A stretch of 64,000 nt of DNA, taken from positions 124,001 to 188,000 of the forward strand of contig NZ_BJXB01000003.1 in the NCBI RefSeq assembly GCF_007990775.1, read 5' to 3'. Within the stretch, counting starts at the first letter, position 1; every line of letters begins with the position of its first letter. The notes under the pieces are model-generated. The model saw only the letters and a list, made by a program, of their open reading frames with translations, was not told the DNA's origin and did no database searches. The DNA comes from Deinococcus cellulosilyticus NBRC 106333 = KACC 11606. Lineage in GTDB: Bacteria > Deinococcota > Deinococci > Deinococcales > Deinococcaceae. The position numbers and the translations under genes were made by a program. Shown piece by piece: positions 43,175 to 50,806 of the stretch.

Positions 43175-44188
43175 ATGGCCCGTGTGACCTTGAGGGCAGT
43201 GGCAAAACGAGCAGGGGTGTCCTACCAGACCGTGTCCAATGTGATCAACAACATGGATGTGGTGCGGCCTGAAACCCGTGAAAAAGTCAAAGCGGTCATT
43301 GAGCAGATGGGTTATGTGCCCAACTACGCTGCCAGGGCCCTGCGTCAGGCCCGGGCCATGACGGTGGCCTGCGTCTTCTACCAGGTGTACGACGACGCCG
43401 TAAACGATCCTTACCGCACCCTCGTTCAGGCGGCCCTGGCCCACGCGGCCAGAAACAACAACTACAGCCTTCTCACCTACCACGTCACCGATGATCCAGA
43501 CAGCCTGCGCGACATGATGCAGCACTTCGCACAGGGAAGGCTGGACGGTGCAGTTCTGGTCGGCCCGAGCCTGCCCGAACAGGCCCAGTCGCAACTCAGA
43601 CGTTCCGGGCAACCGCTGGTGATTTTCGACCATGCCCATCCGCACCGCAAGTGGCTCTCGGTCACCGCAGAGTATCGGGAAGGCATTCTGGCTGTGCTGC
43701 AGCATCTGGCCCAGAAAGGCAAGCGCAGAATCGCTTTTCTGTCTGGTCTCAAGGCAGACCACAGCAGCACCGGAGAAGAGCGTCTGCAGGGTTACTTCGA
43801 TGGCATGAAACAGCTCGGGGTCAGCATTTCCCCGAGTTACGTGCACCAGGGCAACTGGACGTTTGAAGGGGGGCAGGAAGCTTTCCGCTATTTCTGGTCC
43901 CTGAAACAGCGTCCTGAAGCCATTGTGGCAGCCAACGACCGCATGGCAGCAGGTCTGCTCCATGCCGCACTCCATGCTGGAGTGCGGATTCCCCAGGAAC
44001 TGGCCATCACCGGAGTGGACGATTTTGAATTTGCCCGTTATCTGGTGCCCTCCCTGTCCACCGTGCACATTCCCTATCAGGAAATGGCCAACACTGCCAT
44101 TCAGTTGCTGCTGGAGCAGATGAACGGCCAGACCCGTTCGGGTGTGGTGCGCCTTCCCGTCACCCTGAAGATCCGCGAATCCTCCTGA
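43175..44188 (+). CDS. LacI-family transcriptional regulator
   Basis: A 337-aa repressor. The N-terminal helix-turn-helix reads VTLRAVAKRAGVSYQTVSNV, followed by the hinge GYVPNYAARALRQ and a periplasmic-binding-protein-like ligand domain (LSVTAEYREGILAVLQHL, AIVAANDRMAAGLLHA, ITGVDDFEFARYLVPSLSTV). The ATG at 43175 follows GAGGTGAG. Identical operators in its own promoter and before the glycosidase gene indicate that it controls both; an alpha-galactoside or related sugar is the likely inducer. Confidence 0.92.
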   Translation: MARVTLRAVAKRAGVSYQTVSNVINNMDVVRPETREKVKAVIEQMGYVPNYAARALRQARAMTVACVFYQVYDDAVNDPYRTLVQAALAHAARNNNYSLLTYHVTDDPDSLRDMMQHFAQGRLDGAVLVGPSLPEQAQSQLRRSGQPLVIFDHAHPHRKWLSVTAEYREGILAVLQHLAQKGKRRIAFLSGLKADHSSTGEERLQGYFDGMKQLGVSISPSYVHQGNWTFEGGQEAFRYFWSLKQRPEAIVAANDRMAAGLLHAALHAGVRIPQELAITGVDDFEFARYLVPSLSTVHIPYQEMANTAIQLLLEQMNGQTRSGVVRLPVTLKIRESS

Positions 44189-44229
44189 AGTTCGATGTGC
44201 AGGGCAGCCTGCTGCTTCTGGCATCAACT

Positions 44230-44241
44230 TTGAACGATCAA
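44230..44241. promoter_or_regulatory. LacI-type operator of GH4 gene
   Basis: TTGAACGATCAA, identical to the site at 43152, 41 nt before the GH4 start. Confidence 0.72.
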
Positions 44242-44282
44242 AACCCCCAAGACCACAAGCCCCATCTCGAAAGGAGCATCCC

Positions 44283-45611
44283 ATGTCCCGCAACCCCGTG
44301 ATCACCTTTATTGGCGCTGGCAGCACCGTGTTTGCCAAGAACCTCCTCACCGACATCCTCAGCTTTCCCGAGCTCTCAGGTGCAGAAATCCGACTGTACG
44401 ACATCAACGAGGAGCGCCTGAAGACCAGTGAGGTGGTGGCCCAGAGGCTCGCCCAGACCCTCGGCATTCAGCCCACCATTGTCTCCACCCTTGACCGGGA
44501 CCGTGCTTTAGACGGGGCAGATTACGCCATCAACATGATCCAGGTGGGTGGGTACCAGCCTGCCACCGTCACCGACTTCGAGATTCCCAAAAAATACGGC
44601 CTGAGACAGACCATCGCAGACACCCTCGGGATGGGTGGCATCATGCGTGCCCTGCGCACCATTCCGGTGTTCCTGGACATGGCCCGTGACATGGAACGCC
44701 TGTGCCCCGATGTGACCCACCTGAACTACGTCAACCCCATGGTCATGAACTGCTGGGCCCTCAACAAAGCCACAAAGATCAAAACCATCGGACTGTGCCA
44801 CAGCGTGCAGCACACGGCCCAGGAACTGGCCAATGATCTGGGCATTCCTGTGGAGGAGATCAACTATGTGGCCGCAGGCATCAACCACATGGCGTTCTAT
44901 TTGAAGTTTGAGCGGGATGGAGAAGACCTCTACCCCCGCCTGCAAGACATTGCCCGCACAGGAAAAATGCCCGACTGGAACAGGGTGCGCTACGAAATGC
45001 TGACCCGTCTTGGTTACTTCGTCACCGAGTCCAGCGAACACTTCTCCGAGTACGTGCCTTACTTCATCAAAGAGAAGCACCCCGAACTCATCGACCGATT
45101 CAACATTCCCCTGGATGAGTACCCCCGCCGCTGTGTGAACCAGATCGCAGGCTGGGAAGACCTCAGAAAGCAGCTGGAAGACCCCAGCCACCCCATGGAA
45201 GTGCACCGCAGTGTGGAATACGGGTCCCTGATCATCCACAGCCTGGAAACCGGAATTCCCCGGGTGGTCTACGGCAACGTGCAAAACGACCACCTCATCG
45301 AAAACCTGCCGCTGGACTGTTGTGTGGAAGTTCCCGTGCTGGTGGACAAGAATGGCCTGCAACCCACCCGCATTGGCAAGATTCCTCCACAACTCGCCGC
45401 CCTGATGCAGACCAACATCAACGTGCAGTCCCTGACCGTGGAAGCCGCCCTGACCGGCAAGAAAGAGCACATCTATCACGCCGCCATGCTGGACCCCCAC
45501 ACCAGCACCGAACTCACCCTGGACGAAATCTGGTCCCTGGTGGATGACCTCCTGGAAGCCCACAGGGGCTGGATTCCCGATCACTTCCTCAAAGAGCCTG
45601 TGCTGTCCTGA
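44283..45611 (+). CDS. Family 4 glycoside hydrolase (alpha-galactosidase/alpha-glucosidase-like)
   Basis: A GH4 enzyme of 442 aa, which uses NAD+ and a divalent metal in a redox-elimination mechanism. The Rossmann loop is ITFIGAGSTVFAKNLL; NYVNPMVMNCWAL, the metal-site cysteine/histidine in GLCHSVQHT and GINHMAFYLKF are conserved as in MelA-type alpha-galactosidases. The length is typical. It starts after AAAGGAG and has an operator for the adjacent LacI protein upstream. Specificity is inferred from the MelA-like motifs. No transporter gene lies nearby. Confidence 0.9.
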   Translation: MSRNPVITFIGAGSTVFAKNLLTDILSFPELSGAEIRLYDINEERLKTSEVVAQRLAQTLGIQPTIVSTLDRDRALDGADYAINMIQVGGYQPATVTDFEIPKKYGLRQTIADTLGMGGIMRALRTIPVFLDMARDMERLCPDVTHLNYVNPMVMNCWALNKATKIKTIGLCHSVQHTAQELANDLGIPVEEINYVAAGINHMAFYLKFERDGEDLYPRLQDIARTGKMPDWNRVRYEMLTRLGYFVTESSEHFSEYVPYFIKEKHPELIDRFNIPLDEYPRRCVNQIAGWEDLRKQLEDPSHPMEVHRSVEYGSLIIHSLETGIPRVVYGNVQNDHLIENLPLDCCVEVPVLVDKNGLQPTRIGKIPPQLAALMQTNINVQSLTVEAALTGKKEHIYHAAMLDPHTSTELTLDEIWSLVDDLLEAHRGWIPDHFLKEPVLS

Positions 45612-45618
45612 GAAGTTG

Positions 45619-45817
45619 ACAGTAAACAGTTTACAGTTCACAGCAGGAAGATCCGACCAGCAGTGCGACGCTTCAGGCATTTCCCTGGTTGAAAACACCG
45701 GATCTGAAGTTCAGCGTCAGACCCCTCAAAGAAGACACCCTCCAGGCCGGGAGGGTGTTTTTGTGACCTGGTTTGTTTCTCGCTGTCTACTGTGAACTGT
45801 CTACTGTGAACTGTTGA
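45619..45817. repeat. Inverted pair of 7-bp tandem repeats (ACAGTTT / CTGTGAA)
   Basis: Left arm 45619-45646 has ACAGTAA, ACAGTTT, ACAGTTC, ACAG; right arm 45783-45817 has CTGTCTA, CTGTGAA, CTGTCTA, CTGTGAA, CTGTTGA. The arms flank about 135 bp that include the terminator of the GH4 gene and no gene of their own. Confidence 0.75.
45735..45763 (+). terminator. Terminator of GH4 gene
   Basis: ACACCCTCC pairs with GGAGGGTGT, followed by TTTTTG. It sits inside the heptad-repeat hairpin. Confidence 0.85.
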
Positions 45818-45950
45818 TCATTTTCGGTGGTATCGGTGGACACAGGGACAAAGTGGTCGATTCCTCGTGAAAATCGGGACAAAGGTTCCTCTTTTTCGGA
45901 GTACGCTGACATCAAGTCAGCCATTTCGTCTGTTGGAAGCGAGGAACAAC

Positions 45951-46835
45951 ATGAAACAGATCCTGATCACCGGAGCCACGGGCAATGTCGGTGAATACGT
46001 CACCCGTCACCTGAAAGCCAGAAGTTACCCCTTCAAAGCCGCCGTCACCGATGTGGAGAAGGCAAAGGCGAAGATGGGACCCCTGTTTCCTTTCATTGAA
46101 TTTGATTTTGAGCGCCCTGAAACCTACGCTGCAGCCCTGCAGGATGTGGACCGTCTGTTTCTGGTGCGTCCTCCCCATCTGGGGAACCCCAAAAAGGAAA
46201 TTTTTCCTTTCCTGGAAGCTGCAGTGGAAGCTGGCGTGAAGCATGTGGTGTTCCTGTCCCTGCTTGGGGCGCAGAGCAACAACCTCTCTCCCCACCGCAA
46301 AATTGAGCGTCATCTGGAGAAGATGGGGGTGCCCTACACCTTCCTCAGGGCCTCTTTTTTCATGCAGAACCTTACCACCACCCACAAGGAAGAAATCGAG
46401 GAAGGGGAACTCTTCATTCCTGCAGGTCACGGCCTGACCAGTTTCATTGATGCCCGCGACATTGCCGAGGTGGCCACAGTTTGCCTGATCAACCCCGGAC
46501 ATGAGTACAAAGCTTATGACCTGACTGGACCGGAAGCCCTGGATTACCAGCATGTGGCCGATGTGCTCAGCAGCACCCTGGGACGCCGCATCCAGCACAT
46601 TGACCCCAGCATTCCCGAGTGGATCAAGCACTGGCGGGCCAGAGGGGCCTCCTGGGATTACATCATGGTCCTGACGGCCATTTACACCACGGCACGTCTG
46701 GGTTTTGCAGGCCGGGTCAGCGATGACCTGCAGAAGGTGCTGGGCCGTCCTCCGGTGTCCTTTGAACGCTTTGCTGCAGAGCACCGCTCCGTGTGGGCCG
46801 TGAAGAGAGAAGGGTTACTTTCCACCGGGAGTTGA
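45951..46835 (+). CDS. NmrA/SDR-a5-type NAD(P)-binding protein
   Basis: An atypical short-chain dehydrogenase of 294 aa. It starts QILITGATGNVGEYVTRHL, a Rossmann nucleotide loop, and continues VDRLFLVRPPHLGNPKK, VEAGVKHVVFLSLLGAQSNN and YTFLRASFFMQNL, as in NmrA and quinone oxidoreductase 2-like proteins. The classical Tyr-Lys pair is absent, so it may be a redox sensor or quinone reductase. The ATG at 45951 follows GAGGA; an upstream in-frame ATG lacks a ribosome-binding site. Confidence 0.8.
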   Translation: MKQILITGATGNVGEYVTRHLKARSYPFKAAVTDVEKAKAKMGPLFPFIEFDFERPETYAAALQDVDRLFLVRPPHLGNPKKEIFPFLEAAVEAGVKHVVFLSLLGAQSNNLSPHRKIERHLEKMGVPYTFLRASFFMQNLTTTHKEEIEEGELFIPAGHGLTSFIDARDIAEVATVCLINPGHEYKAYDLTGPEALDYQHVADVLSSTLGRRIQHIDPSIPEWIKHWRARGASWDYIMVLTAIYTTARLGFAGRVSDDLQKVLGRPPVSFERFAAEHRSVWAVKREGLLSTGS

Positions 46836-46853
46836 TGCTATAAAATATATAGT

Positions 46854-47558
46854 ATGAATGAACAGGAAACCCTGATCTGTGAGGGCGACGTTTGCGAAGT
46901 GCGTCCCGCAGAACCCCAGCAACTGAAACCCATGAACCTGAAACCCAGTCCGACCCTGAACATTCAGATTGTGTCGGACTGGGTGTGCCCCTTCTGCCCG
47001 ATAGGAGAAGCCAACCTGCAAAAGGGCCTGGACCTGCTCCGGCAAAGCGGCACCTGGAACGGTGAGGCCACTGTCGAAATGCTTCCTTTCCAGCTCAACC
47101 CTGAGATCCCCATGGAAGGGACGGACCATGTGGAACACCTCAGCAAAAAATTTGGCTCAAAAGCCCGCATGGAACAGATGCAGGACATGATCACCGAGAA
47201 GGCAAAAGAGGCAGGCTGGGAGTACCGCTTTGACCGGGTGACGGTCGCTCCCAACACCATCCATGCCCACCGTCTTGCAAGATTCGCCCAGGAAAAAGGC
47301 AAGCAGCCTGAGATCACCCAACTGCTGTTCAAAGCCTACTTCACCGAAGGGAAAAACCTCTCCGACCTGAAGCTCCTGACCGAAATTGGTGTTCAGGCCG
47401 GGCTGGACCGTGAAGAAGTCTCTGCCTACCTGCACAGCGATCAGGATGTGCAGGACATCCGGGTGTTCGACCAGCACATCAAGCGCCAGGGGGTACAGGG
47501 CGTGCCCTTTTTCATAATCTCTGAGAGATATATACCGTTATTTCAAAATGCGTGCTAG
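46854..47558 (+). pseudogene. FrnE-like DsbA-family gene truncated at its 3' end by provirus insertion
   Basis: A paralogue of the gene at 42.3 kb. It keeps the N-terminal C-x4-C pair (CEGDVC), the CPFC active site in SDWVCPFCPIGEANL and the cis-Pro loop GVQGVPFF. After GVPFFIISERY the frame becomes unrelated and ends in IPLFQNAC, about 20-25 residues short of the intact copy, whose C-terminal helix is missing. The break coincides with the start of the virus-like region. The product might still fold, but the normal C-terminus is lost. AT-rich TATAAAATATA directly upstream is probably the promoter. Confidence 0.75.
47515..47540. other. Probable left attachment junction (attL) of the provirus
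   Basis: Similarity to the frnE family ends at GVPFF(I)ISERY, around 47515-47530; beyond it there is no host-like sequence. The exact crossover and the duplicated core cannot be set because the right junction is outside the window. Confidence 0.55.
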
Positions 47559-47587
47559 ACTGGATTTACTCTTCTTCTCCGGAGAGA

Positions 47588-47616
47588 ACTCCCTGCGTTG
47601 GTCGGGGAGTCTTTTT
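47588..47616 (+). terminator. Terminator after truncated frnE copy
   Basis: ACTCCC pairs with GGGAGT and is followed by CTTTTTAG, 30 nt after the truncated gene. Confidence 0.65.
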
Positions 47617-47626
47617 AGATCTGGGT

Positions 47627-47731
47627 GGGACCATCAAGGTCCCTTGGTAATCTTGTGTGCCCTGGGGCAAGTGGCTCCAGGGATTTTCTTTTGCCACAGA
47701 TTTCCCGTGAATATAACTTTTAAGCTATATT
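47627..47731. promoter_or_regulatory. Cluster of inverted repeats before the recombinase gene
   Basis: Three elements lie in this 320-bp gap: GGGACC/GGTCCC (47627-47643), CCCTGG/CCAGGG (47660-47682, followed by ATTTTCTTTT and so possibly a terminator), and a 22-bp AT-rich palindrome at 47710-47731 with arms AATATA-CTT and AAG-TATATT. The last has the size of a serine recombinase crossover site or operator. No gene is supported in this gap. Confidence 0.45.
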
Positions 47732-47876
47732 GCTCGTCTTAAAAACGGTCATTTTCGTGACACTCCCTGGACTGGGAAAACTATCGTTCTTTCTGTCGTG
47801 TTTTCTGCTGCAAAACCCATCTCAAAATCAAGTGTCTCAAACACTGGCAACCACATGGGTTTTGCTACACTTAACC

Positions 47877-48428
47877 ATGGCGCTCATTGGATATGCCCGT
47901 GTTTCAACAGCTGATCAAAGCCTCAACCTGCAGACAGATGCCCTGACCAAAGAGGGATGCACCAAGATCTTCACAGACCAGATTTCAGGCAGCAAGGCTG
48001 ACCGGCCTGGTCTTTCTTCTGCCCTGGAGTATCTGAGATCTGGAGACAAACTGGTGGTCTGGAAACTCGACCGGCTGGGCCGCAGCCTCCAGCACCTGAT
48101 CGAGACCGTGAAGGGTCTGCAGGAGAGAGGGATAGACCTGGTGGTGATCCAGGAACGCATTGACACCAGTTCTGCAGGAGGGAAGATGGTCTTTCACATG
48201 ATGGGTGCACTGGCAGAATTTGAGCGTGACCTGATCCGCGAACGCACACAGGCAGGCCTGCAGGCTGCACGCGCACGTGGGCGCAAGGGTGGAAGGCCCT
48301 CAGCCCTCTCTGCGGATAAGGTGGACATGGCCAGGGCCCTGCTGATGCTGCACCCTGCTACAAAAGTCGCTAAAACGCTTGGGGTGTCCAGGGCTACGCT
48401 ATACCGTGCACTGGAAAAGCAAAAATAG
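47877..48428 (+). CDS. Small serine recombinase (resolvase/invertase family), candidate integrase
   Basis: A 183-aa recombinase of the Tn3 resolvase/DNA invertase group. The catalytic serine is in IGYARVSTADQ (Ser10); GSKADRPGL, VVWKLDRLGRSLQHL and GALAEFERDLIRERTQAGL are conserved, and a C-terminal helix-turn-helix (ATKVAKTLGVSRATLYRALE) binds DNA. The start is ATG 47877; upstream in-frame codons are unrelated hydrophobic sequence. Lying directly inside the left junction and opposite to all structural genes, it is the best candidate for integration. Enzymes of this small class more often resolve or invert, so an inversion role is an alternative. Confidence 0.85.
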   Translation: MALIGYARVSTADQSLNLQTDALTKEGCTKIFTDQISGSKADRPGLSSALEYLRSGDKLVVWKLDRLGRSLQHLIETVKGLQERGIDLVVIQERIDTSSAGGKMVFHMMGALAEFERDLIRERTQAGLQAARARGRKGGRPSALSADKVDMARALLMLHPATKVAKTLGVSRATLYRALEKQK

Positions 48429-48429
48429 A

Positions 48430-48452
48430 AAAACCTCCATCTCTGGAGGTCT
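48430..48452. terminator. Bidirectional terminator between recombinase and structural operon
   Basis: AACCTCC and GGAGGT form a hairpin with A runs on the left and CTTT on the right, so it works on both strands. The remaining 80 bp up to 48535 contain an AGCGT/ACGCT inverted repeat and no gene. Confidence 0.7.
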
Positions 48453-48535
48453 TTCCATTCGGGTAGCGTGTTGGGTATGAATTAATCCTACGCTCAGTTC
48501 CACTTCAGCACAATCACGGTTCGTGGTATTTCACA

Positions 48536-49162
48536 TCACAGACTGACTTTGTGCCGCTTTGCGGTGGCTTTCACAGTGGCCATTTTCTGACTGGCACTCT
48601 GGATCTTCTTCTGCTGGATCTGTTTTGACTTTGCTGTTTTCGGATTGGCACGCTTGGCCTTCTCCAGCTTGTTTTGTGCTTCCAGGAAGTCCGCTTTGAT
48701 CTGGGCTTCAGAAGGTGCAGGAGCTTTCCCTTTCCGGGCCTTGTTGGCCTTCCGGGTTGCAGCTGCACGCTTCGCCTTGTCTGAGTTGTACCCCTCCTGC
48801 ATCAGTTCCTTCTCCATGATGCGGTTTGCGCGGATCTTTTCATCTTTCAGGATCTCGTCTGCCAGGTCCCGCTCGATGCGCTTGCAGTCATCCACCGAGA
48901 TCTCACCCCTGGACACGGCTTCCCGCACAGAGGGCCAGACCACCCTGCAACTGCTGGGCACCTGGTACCCGTACCGGTTCAACTTGTAGCGAAAGTACAC
49001 CTTCGCATACTCACCGTCTCCAAGCGGGATTTCTTCTTTGACTTCGCCCTTTCTCCGGACCTCGTTCTTCAGGGTCGGATGGGGGTTCTTGACGAATTTC
49101 CCAGTGACGGGATCTTTCCACCGGGTGATGACGATTTCAACCAGTATGGGCTGTTGTTTCAC
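48536..49162 (-). CDS. Provirus protein of unknown function, basic C-terminus
   Basis: Not recognised. The 208-aa product has an N-terminal strand-rich part (ILVEIVITRWKDPVTGKFV, YAKVYFRYKLNRYGYQVPSS) and a long, very basic, Ala/Lys/Gln-rich helix from about residue 110 to the end, suggesting nucleic-acid or membrane surface binding. GTG start at 49162 after GAGGTG. It is the last gene of the structural operon, 8 nt after the small membrane protein gene. Confidence 0.6.
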   Translation of the reverse strand: MKQQPILVEIVITRWKDPVTGKFVKNPHPTLKNEVRRKGEVKEEIPLGDGEYAKVYFRYKLNRYGYQVPSSCRVVWPSVREAVSRGEISVDDCKRIERDLADEILKDEKIRANRIMEKELMQEGYNSDKAKRAAATRKANKARKGKAPAPSEAQIKADFLEAQNKLEKAKRANPKTAKSKQIQQKKIQSASQKMATVKATAKRHKVSL

Positions 49163-49170
49163 GGTTCACC

Positions 49171-49410
49171 TCACAGGGTTTTGAATTTGCTGAGCCAGTC
49201 CTCAACGGTGTCCACGACATTCCCCACACCGTCAATCACTCCAGACACCTTGTCTGCAGCATTCCCGATGCTGTTGGATGCCTTGCTCAAATTTGTTTCA
49301 CGGATGGCCCTTTCCAGCCGATCGGCCACGATCCAGGCCCCACCGATGAACGCAAGACTGGCCAGAGCCACAGAGCCCAAAACAAGCACTTCATTTCGTT
49401 TCAGAGACAT
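49171..49410 (-). CDS. Provirus single-span membrane protein
   Basis: A 79-aa protein with one N-terminal membrane helix, VLVLGSVALASLAFIGGAWI, followed by an amphipathic helical region (SIGNAADKVSGVIDGVGNVV). ATG 49410 follows AAGGAG. No known family; small membrane proteins of this type are abundant in the inner membrane of P23-77- and PRD1-like virions. Confidence 0.65.
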   Translation of the reverse strand: MSLKRNEVLVLGSVALASLAFIGGAWIVADRLERAIRETNLSKASNSIGNAADKVSGVIDGVGNVVDTVEDWLSKFKTL

Positions 49411-49412
49411 AC

Positions 49413-50279
49413 TCACTCCTTCCCGGTCCAGGTGTCCCACCGGACCGTGTGCAGCTCAGGGCAGTTTCTGGCCACTTCCAGCACCCGCTGCGTGTACACA
49501 TACGCCTTGTGACCACATTCGCTTTGCCAAACGCTGTATGTTTCCTGTGCTTTTCCAGGACAACCCAGTTTCATGGCCTTCTGGAATCCACCGTAACCCA
49601 TGCCGTAAATGCGCAGACAGTCCACAACAGAACGTCTGGCCTCTGGGTACGTGCGCCTGATCCACTTCATGTACTTGATGCCGATCCGGATGGCTGACTG
49701 TGCAGAGATGGGGGGCCAGAACTCTCCCACCTGCTCAGCTGCAACCCGTGTCACCTGCAGGGGCCCGATCGCACCGGCGCTGTTCATGGTCATGGCAGGC
49801 CTGCAGGAGCTTTCAGCCCATGCATGACCGATCGCCAGATCCAGAGGGTAGTTTTCTTCCTTGCAAACCTTTAAAAAGTCCTGGGCCAATTTCCACATGT
49901 AGGAGGGTCCCACAAAGGGGATTTCCTTCCAGATGGCCAGTTTCCAGTCTTCAAAGGACCTGAGATAACCACGCCCGTAACCAGCTTCATACATCATCTG
50001 CCTGCAGCGTTCAGCCTGCTGATCCAGGTGCAGGCTGTACAGGCCTGAGAGAGGCCGGTTGTCCTTCTGGTCCGTGAACAACCGCAGCTTCACCACGGGC
50101 GTTTTAGGCTTCACTGTGGGATCTGGAGAGATGGGCACAGGAAGCAAAGGGGCTTTTTTGGTGGCCACCTTTTTGGACTGGGCTTTTACCACCCTTGCAG
50201 ATGTGGGAGAGAGGAGCACCAGGGCCAGAACCACGCCACCCACAATCAAAAGTTGTTTATTGCCGTTTGACAGCTCCAA
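49413..50279 (-). CDS. Provirus lytic transglycosylase (SLT-like), membrane anchored
   Basis: A peptidoglycan-cleaving enzyme of 288 aa. An N-terminal anchor (QLLIVGGVVLALVLLSP) precedes a Pro/Lys linker and an SLT fold: AIGHAWAESSCRPAMTMNSA holds the catalytic Glu, followed by GAIGPLQVTRVAAEQVG. It is probably virion-associated and opens the wall at genome entry or exit. The TTG at 50279 has a strong GGAGGTGAG site 5 nt upstream; a GTG at 50303 would add eight residues. Confidence 0.75.
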   Translation of the reverse strand: MELSNGNKQLLIVGGVVLALVLLSPTSARVVKAQSKKVATKKAPLLPVPISPDPTVKPKTPVVKLRLFTDQKDNRPLSGLYSLHLDQQAERCRQMMYEAGYGRGYLRSFEDWKLAIWKEIPFVGPSYMWKLAQDFLKVCKEENYPLDLAIGHAWAESSCRPAMTMNSAGAIGPLQVTRVAAEQVGEFWPPISAQSAIRIGIKYMKWIRRTYPEARRSVVDCLRIYGMGYGGFQKAMKLGCPGKAQETYSVWQSECGHKAYVYTQRVLEVARNCPELHTVRWDTWTGKE

Positions 50280-50520
50280 CGTCCTCACCTCCGGAGAGTC
50301 CACGCCTGCTCATCTTGCGACCATTCCTGTACTCCCATCCCCCCCGCACGTACCAGGTGCAGGCATTGATGTCCTGATAGGTGGCCACCGTGCCCGTCAC
50401 CTCTCCAGAGACATGATTGAAACTCTTGCCTGCTGCAGGAGAGACCACCACATCCAGCCTCACTGTAGGCACTGCTGCAGGCAGGATTTTAGGAGCAGGA
50501 TGCACAGGCCGGACGTTCAC
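50257..50520 (-). CDS. Provirus protein of unknown function
   Basis: An 87-aa protein with short strands (TVRLDVVVSPAAGKSF, TWYVRGGWEYRNGR) and a basic end. It may be a small virion surface subunit. The GTG start at 50520 overlaps the previous stop (GTGA) and its end overlaps the transglycosylase start. It is shorter and less certain than its neighbours, but the coupling supports it. Confidence 0.5.
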   Translation of the reverse strand: MNVRPVHPAPKILPAAVPTVRLDVVVSPAAGKSFNHVSGEVTGTVATYQDINACTWYVRGGWEYRNGRKMSRRGLSGGEDVGAVKRQ

Positions 50521-50801
50521 ACCTGCACCACCTGAACACCCTCAGGGGCCTCACCGATCCAACTGGAGACCAGTTCCACCCGCAGGCCCAGAAACTCCTC
50601 ACGGGCAACCATGAAACCCCTGAAAATTACCATCTGCAGATCAGGGTCCACTGAGACCTCAGACCGCACCGCCGGCACAGCCTGCAGCTCTGTCACAGAG
50701 CCATAGAGAGCTGCGCTCGACAGGTGGATCTGGCCAGCTGCAGACTCTGGAGCTGAACGATGCAGGATAAAAACGTTAAACGTGTATTGCGCCTGGTCCA
50801 T
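50517..50801 (-). CDS. Provirus protein of unknown function, probable spike-complex subunit
   Basis: A 94-aa beta-rich protein. IHLSSAALYGSVTELQAVPA loosely resembles the repeat unit LSGSVLL of the spike-like protein two genes upstream, and it continues with VDPDLQMVIFRGFMVA. The ATG at 50801 lies 8 nt after GAGGTGAT. Placement among the putative spike genes suggests a virion surface role; this is an inference. Confidence 0.5.
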   Translation of the reverse strand: MDQAQYTFNVFILHRSAPESAAGQIHLSSAALYGSVTELQAVPAVRSEVSVDPDLQMVIFRGFMVAREEFLGLRVELVSSWIGEAPEGVQVVQV

Positions 50802-50806
50802 GCTGA

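Noticed and set aside
47730..47876. N-terminal extension of the serine recombinase from an earlier start
   Set aside because: The 49 extra codons are hydrophobic and unrelated to the family; the conserved fold starts at the ATG at 47877.
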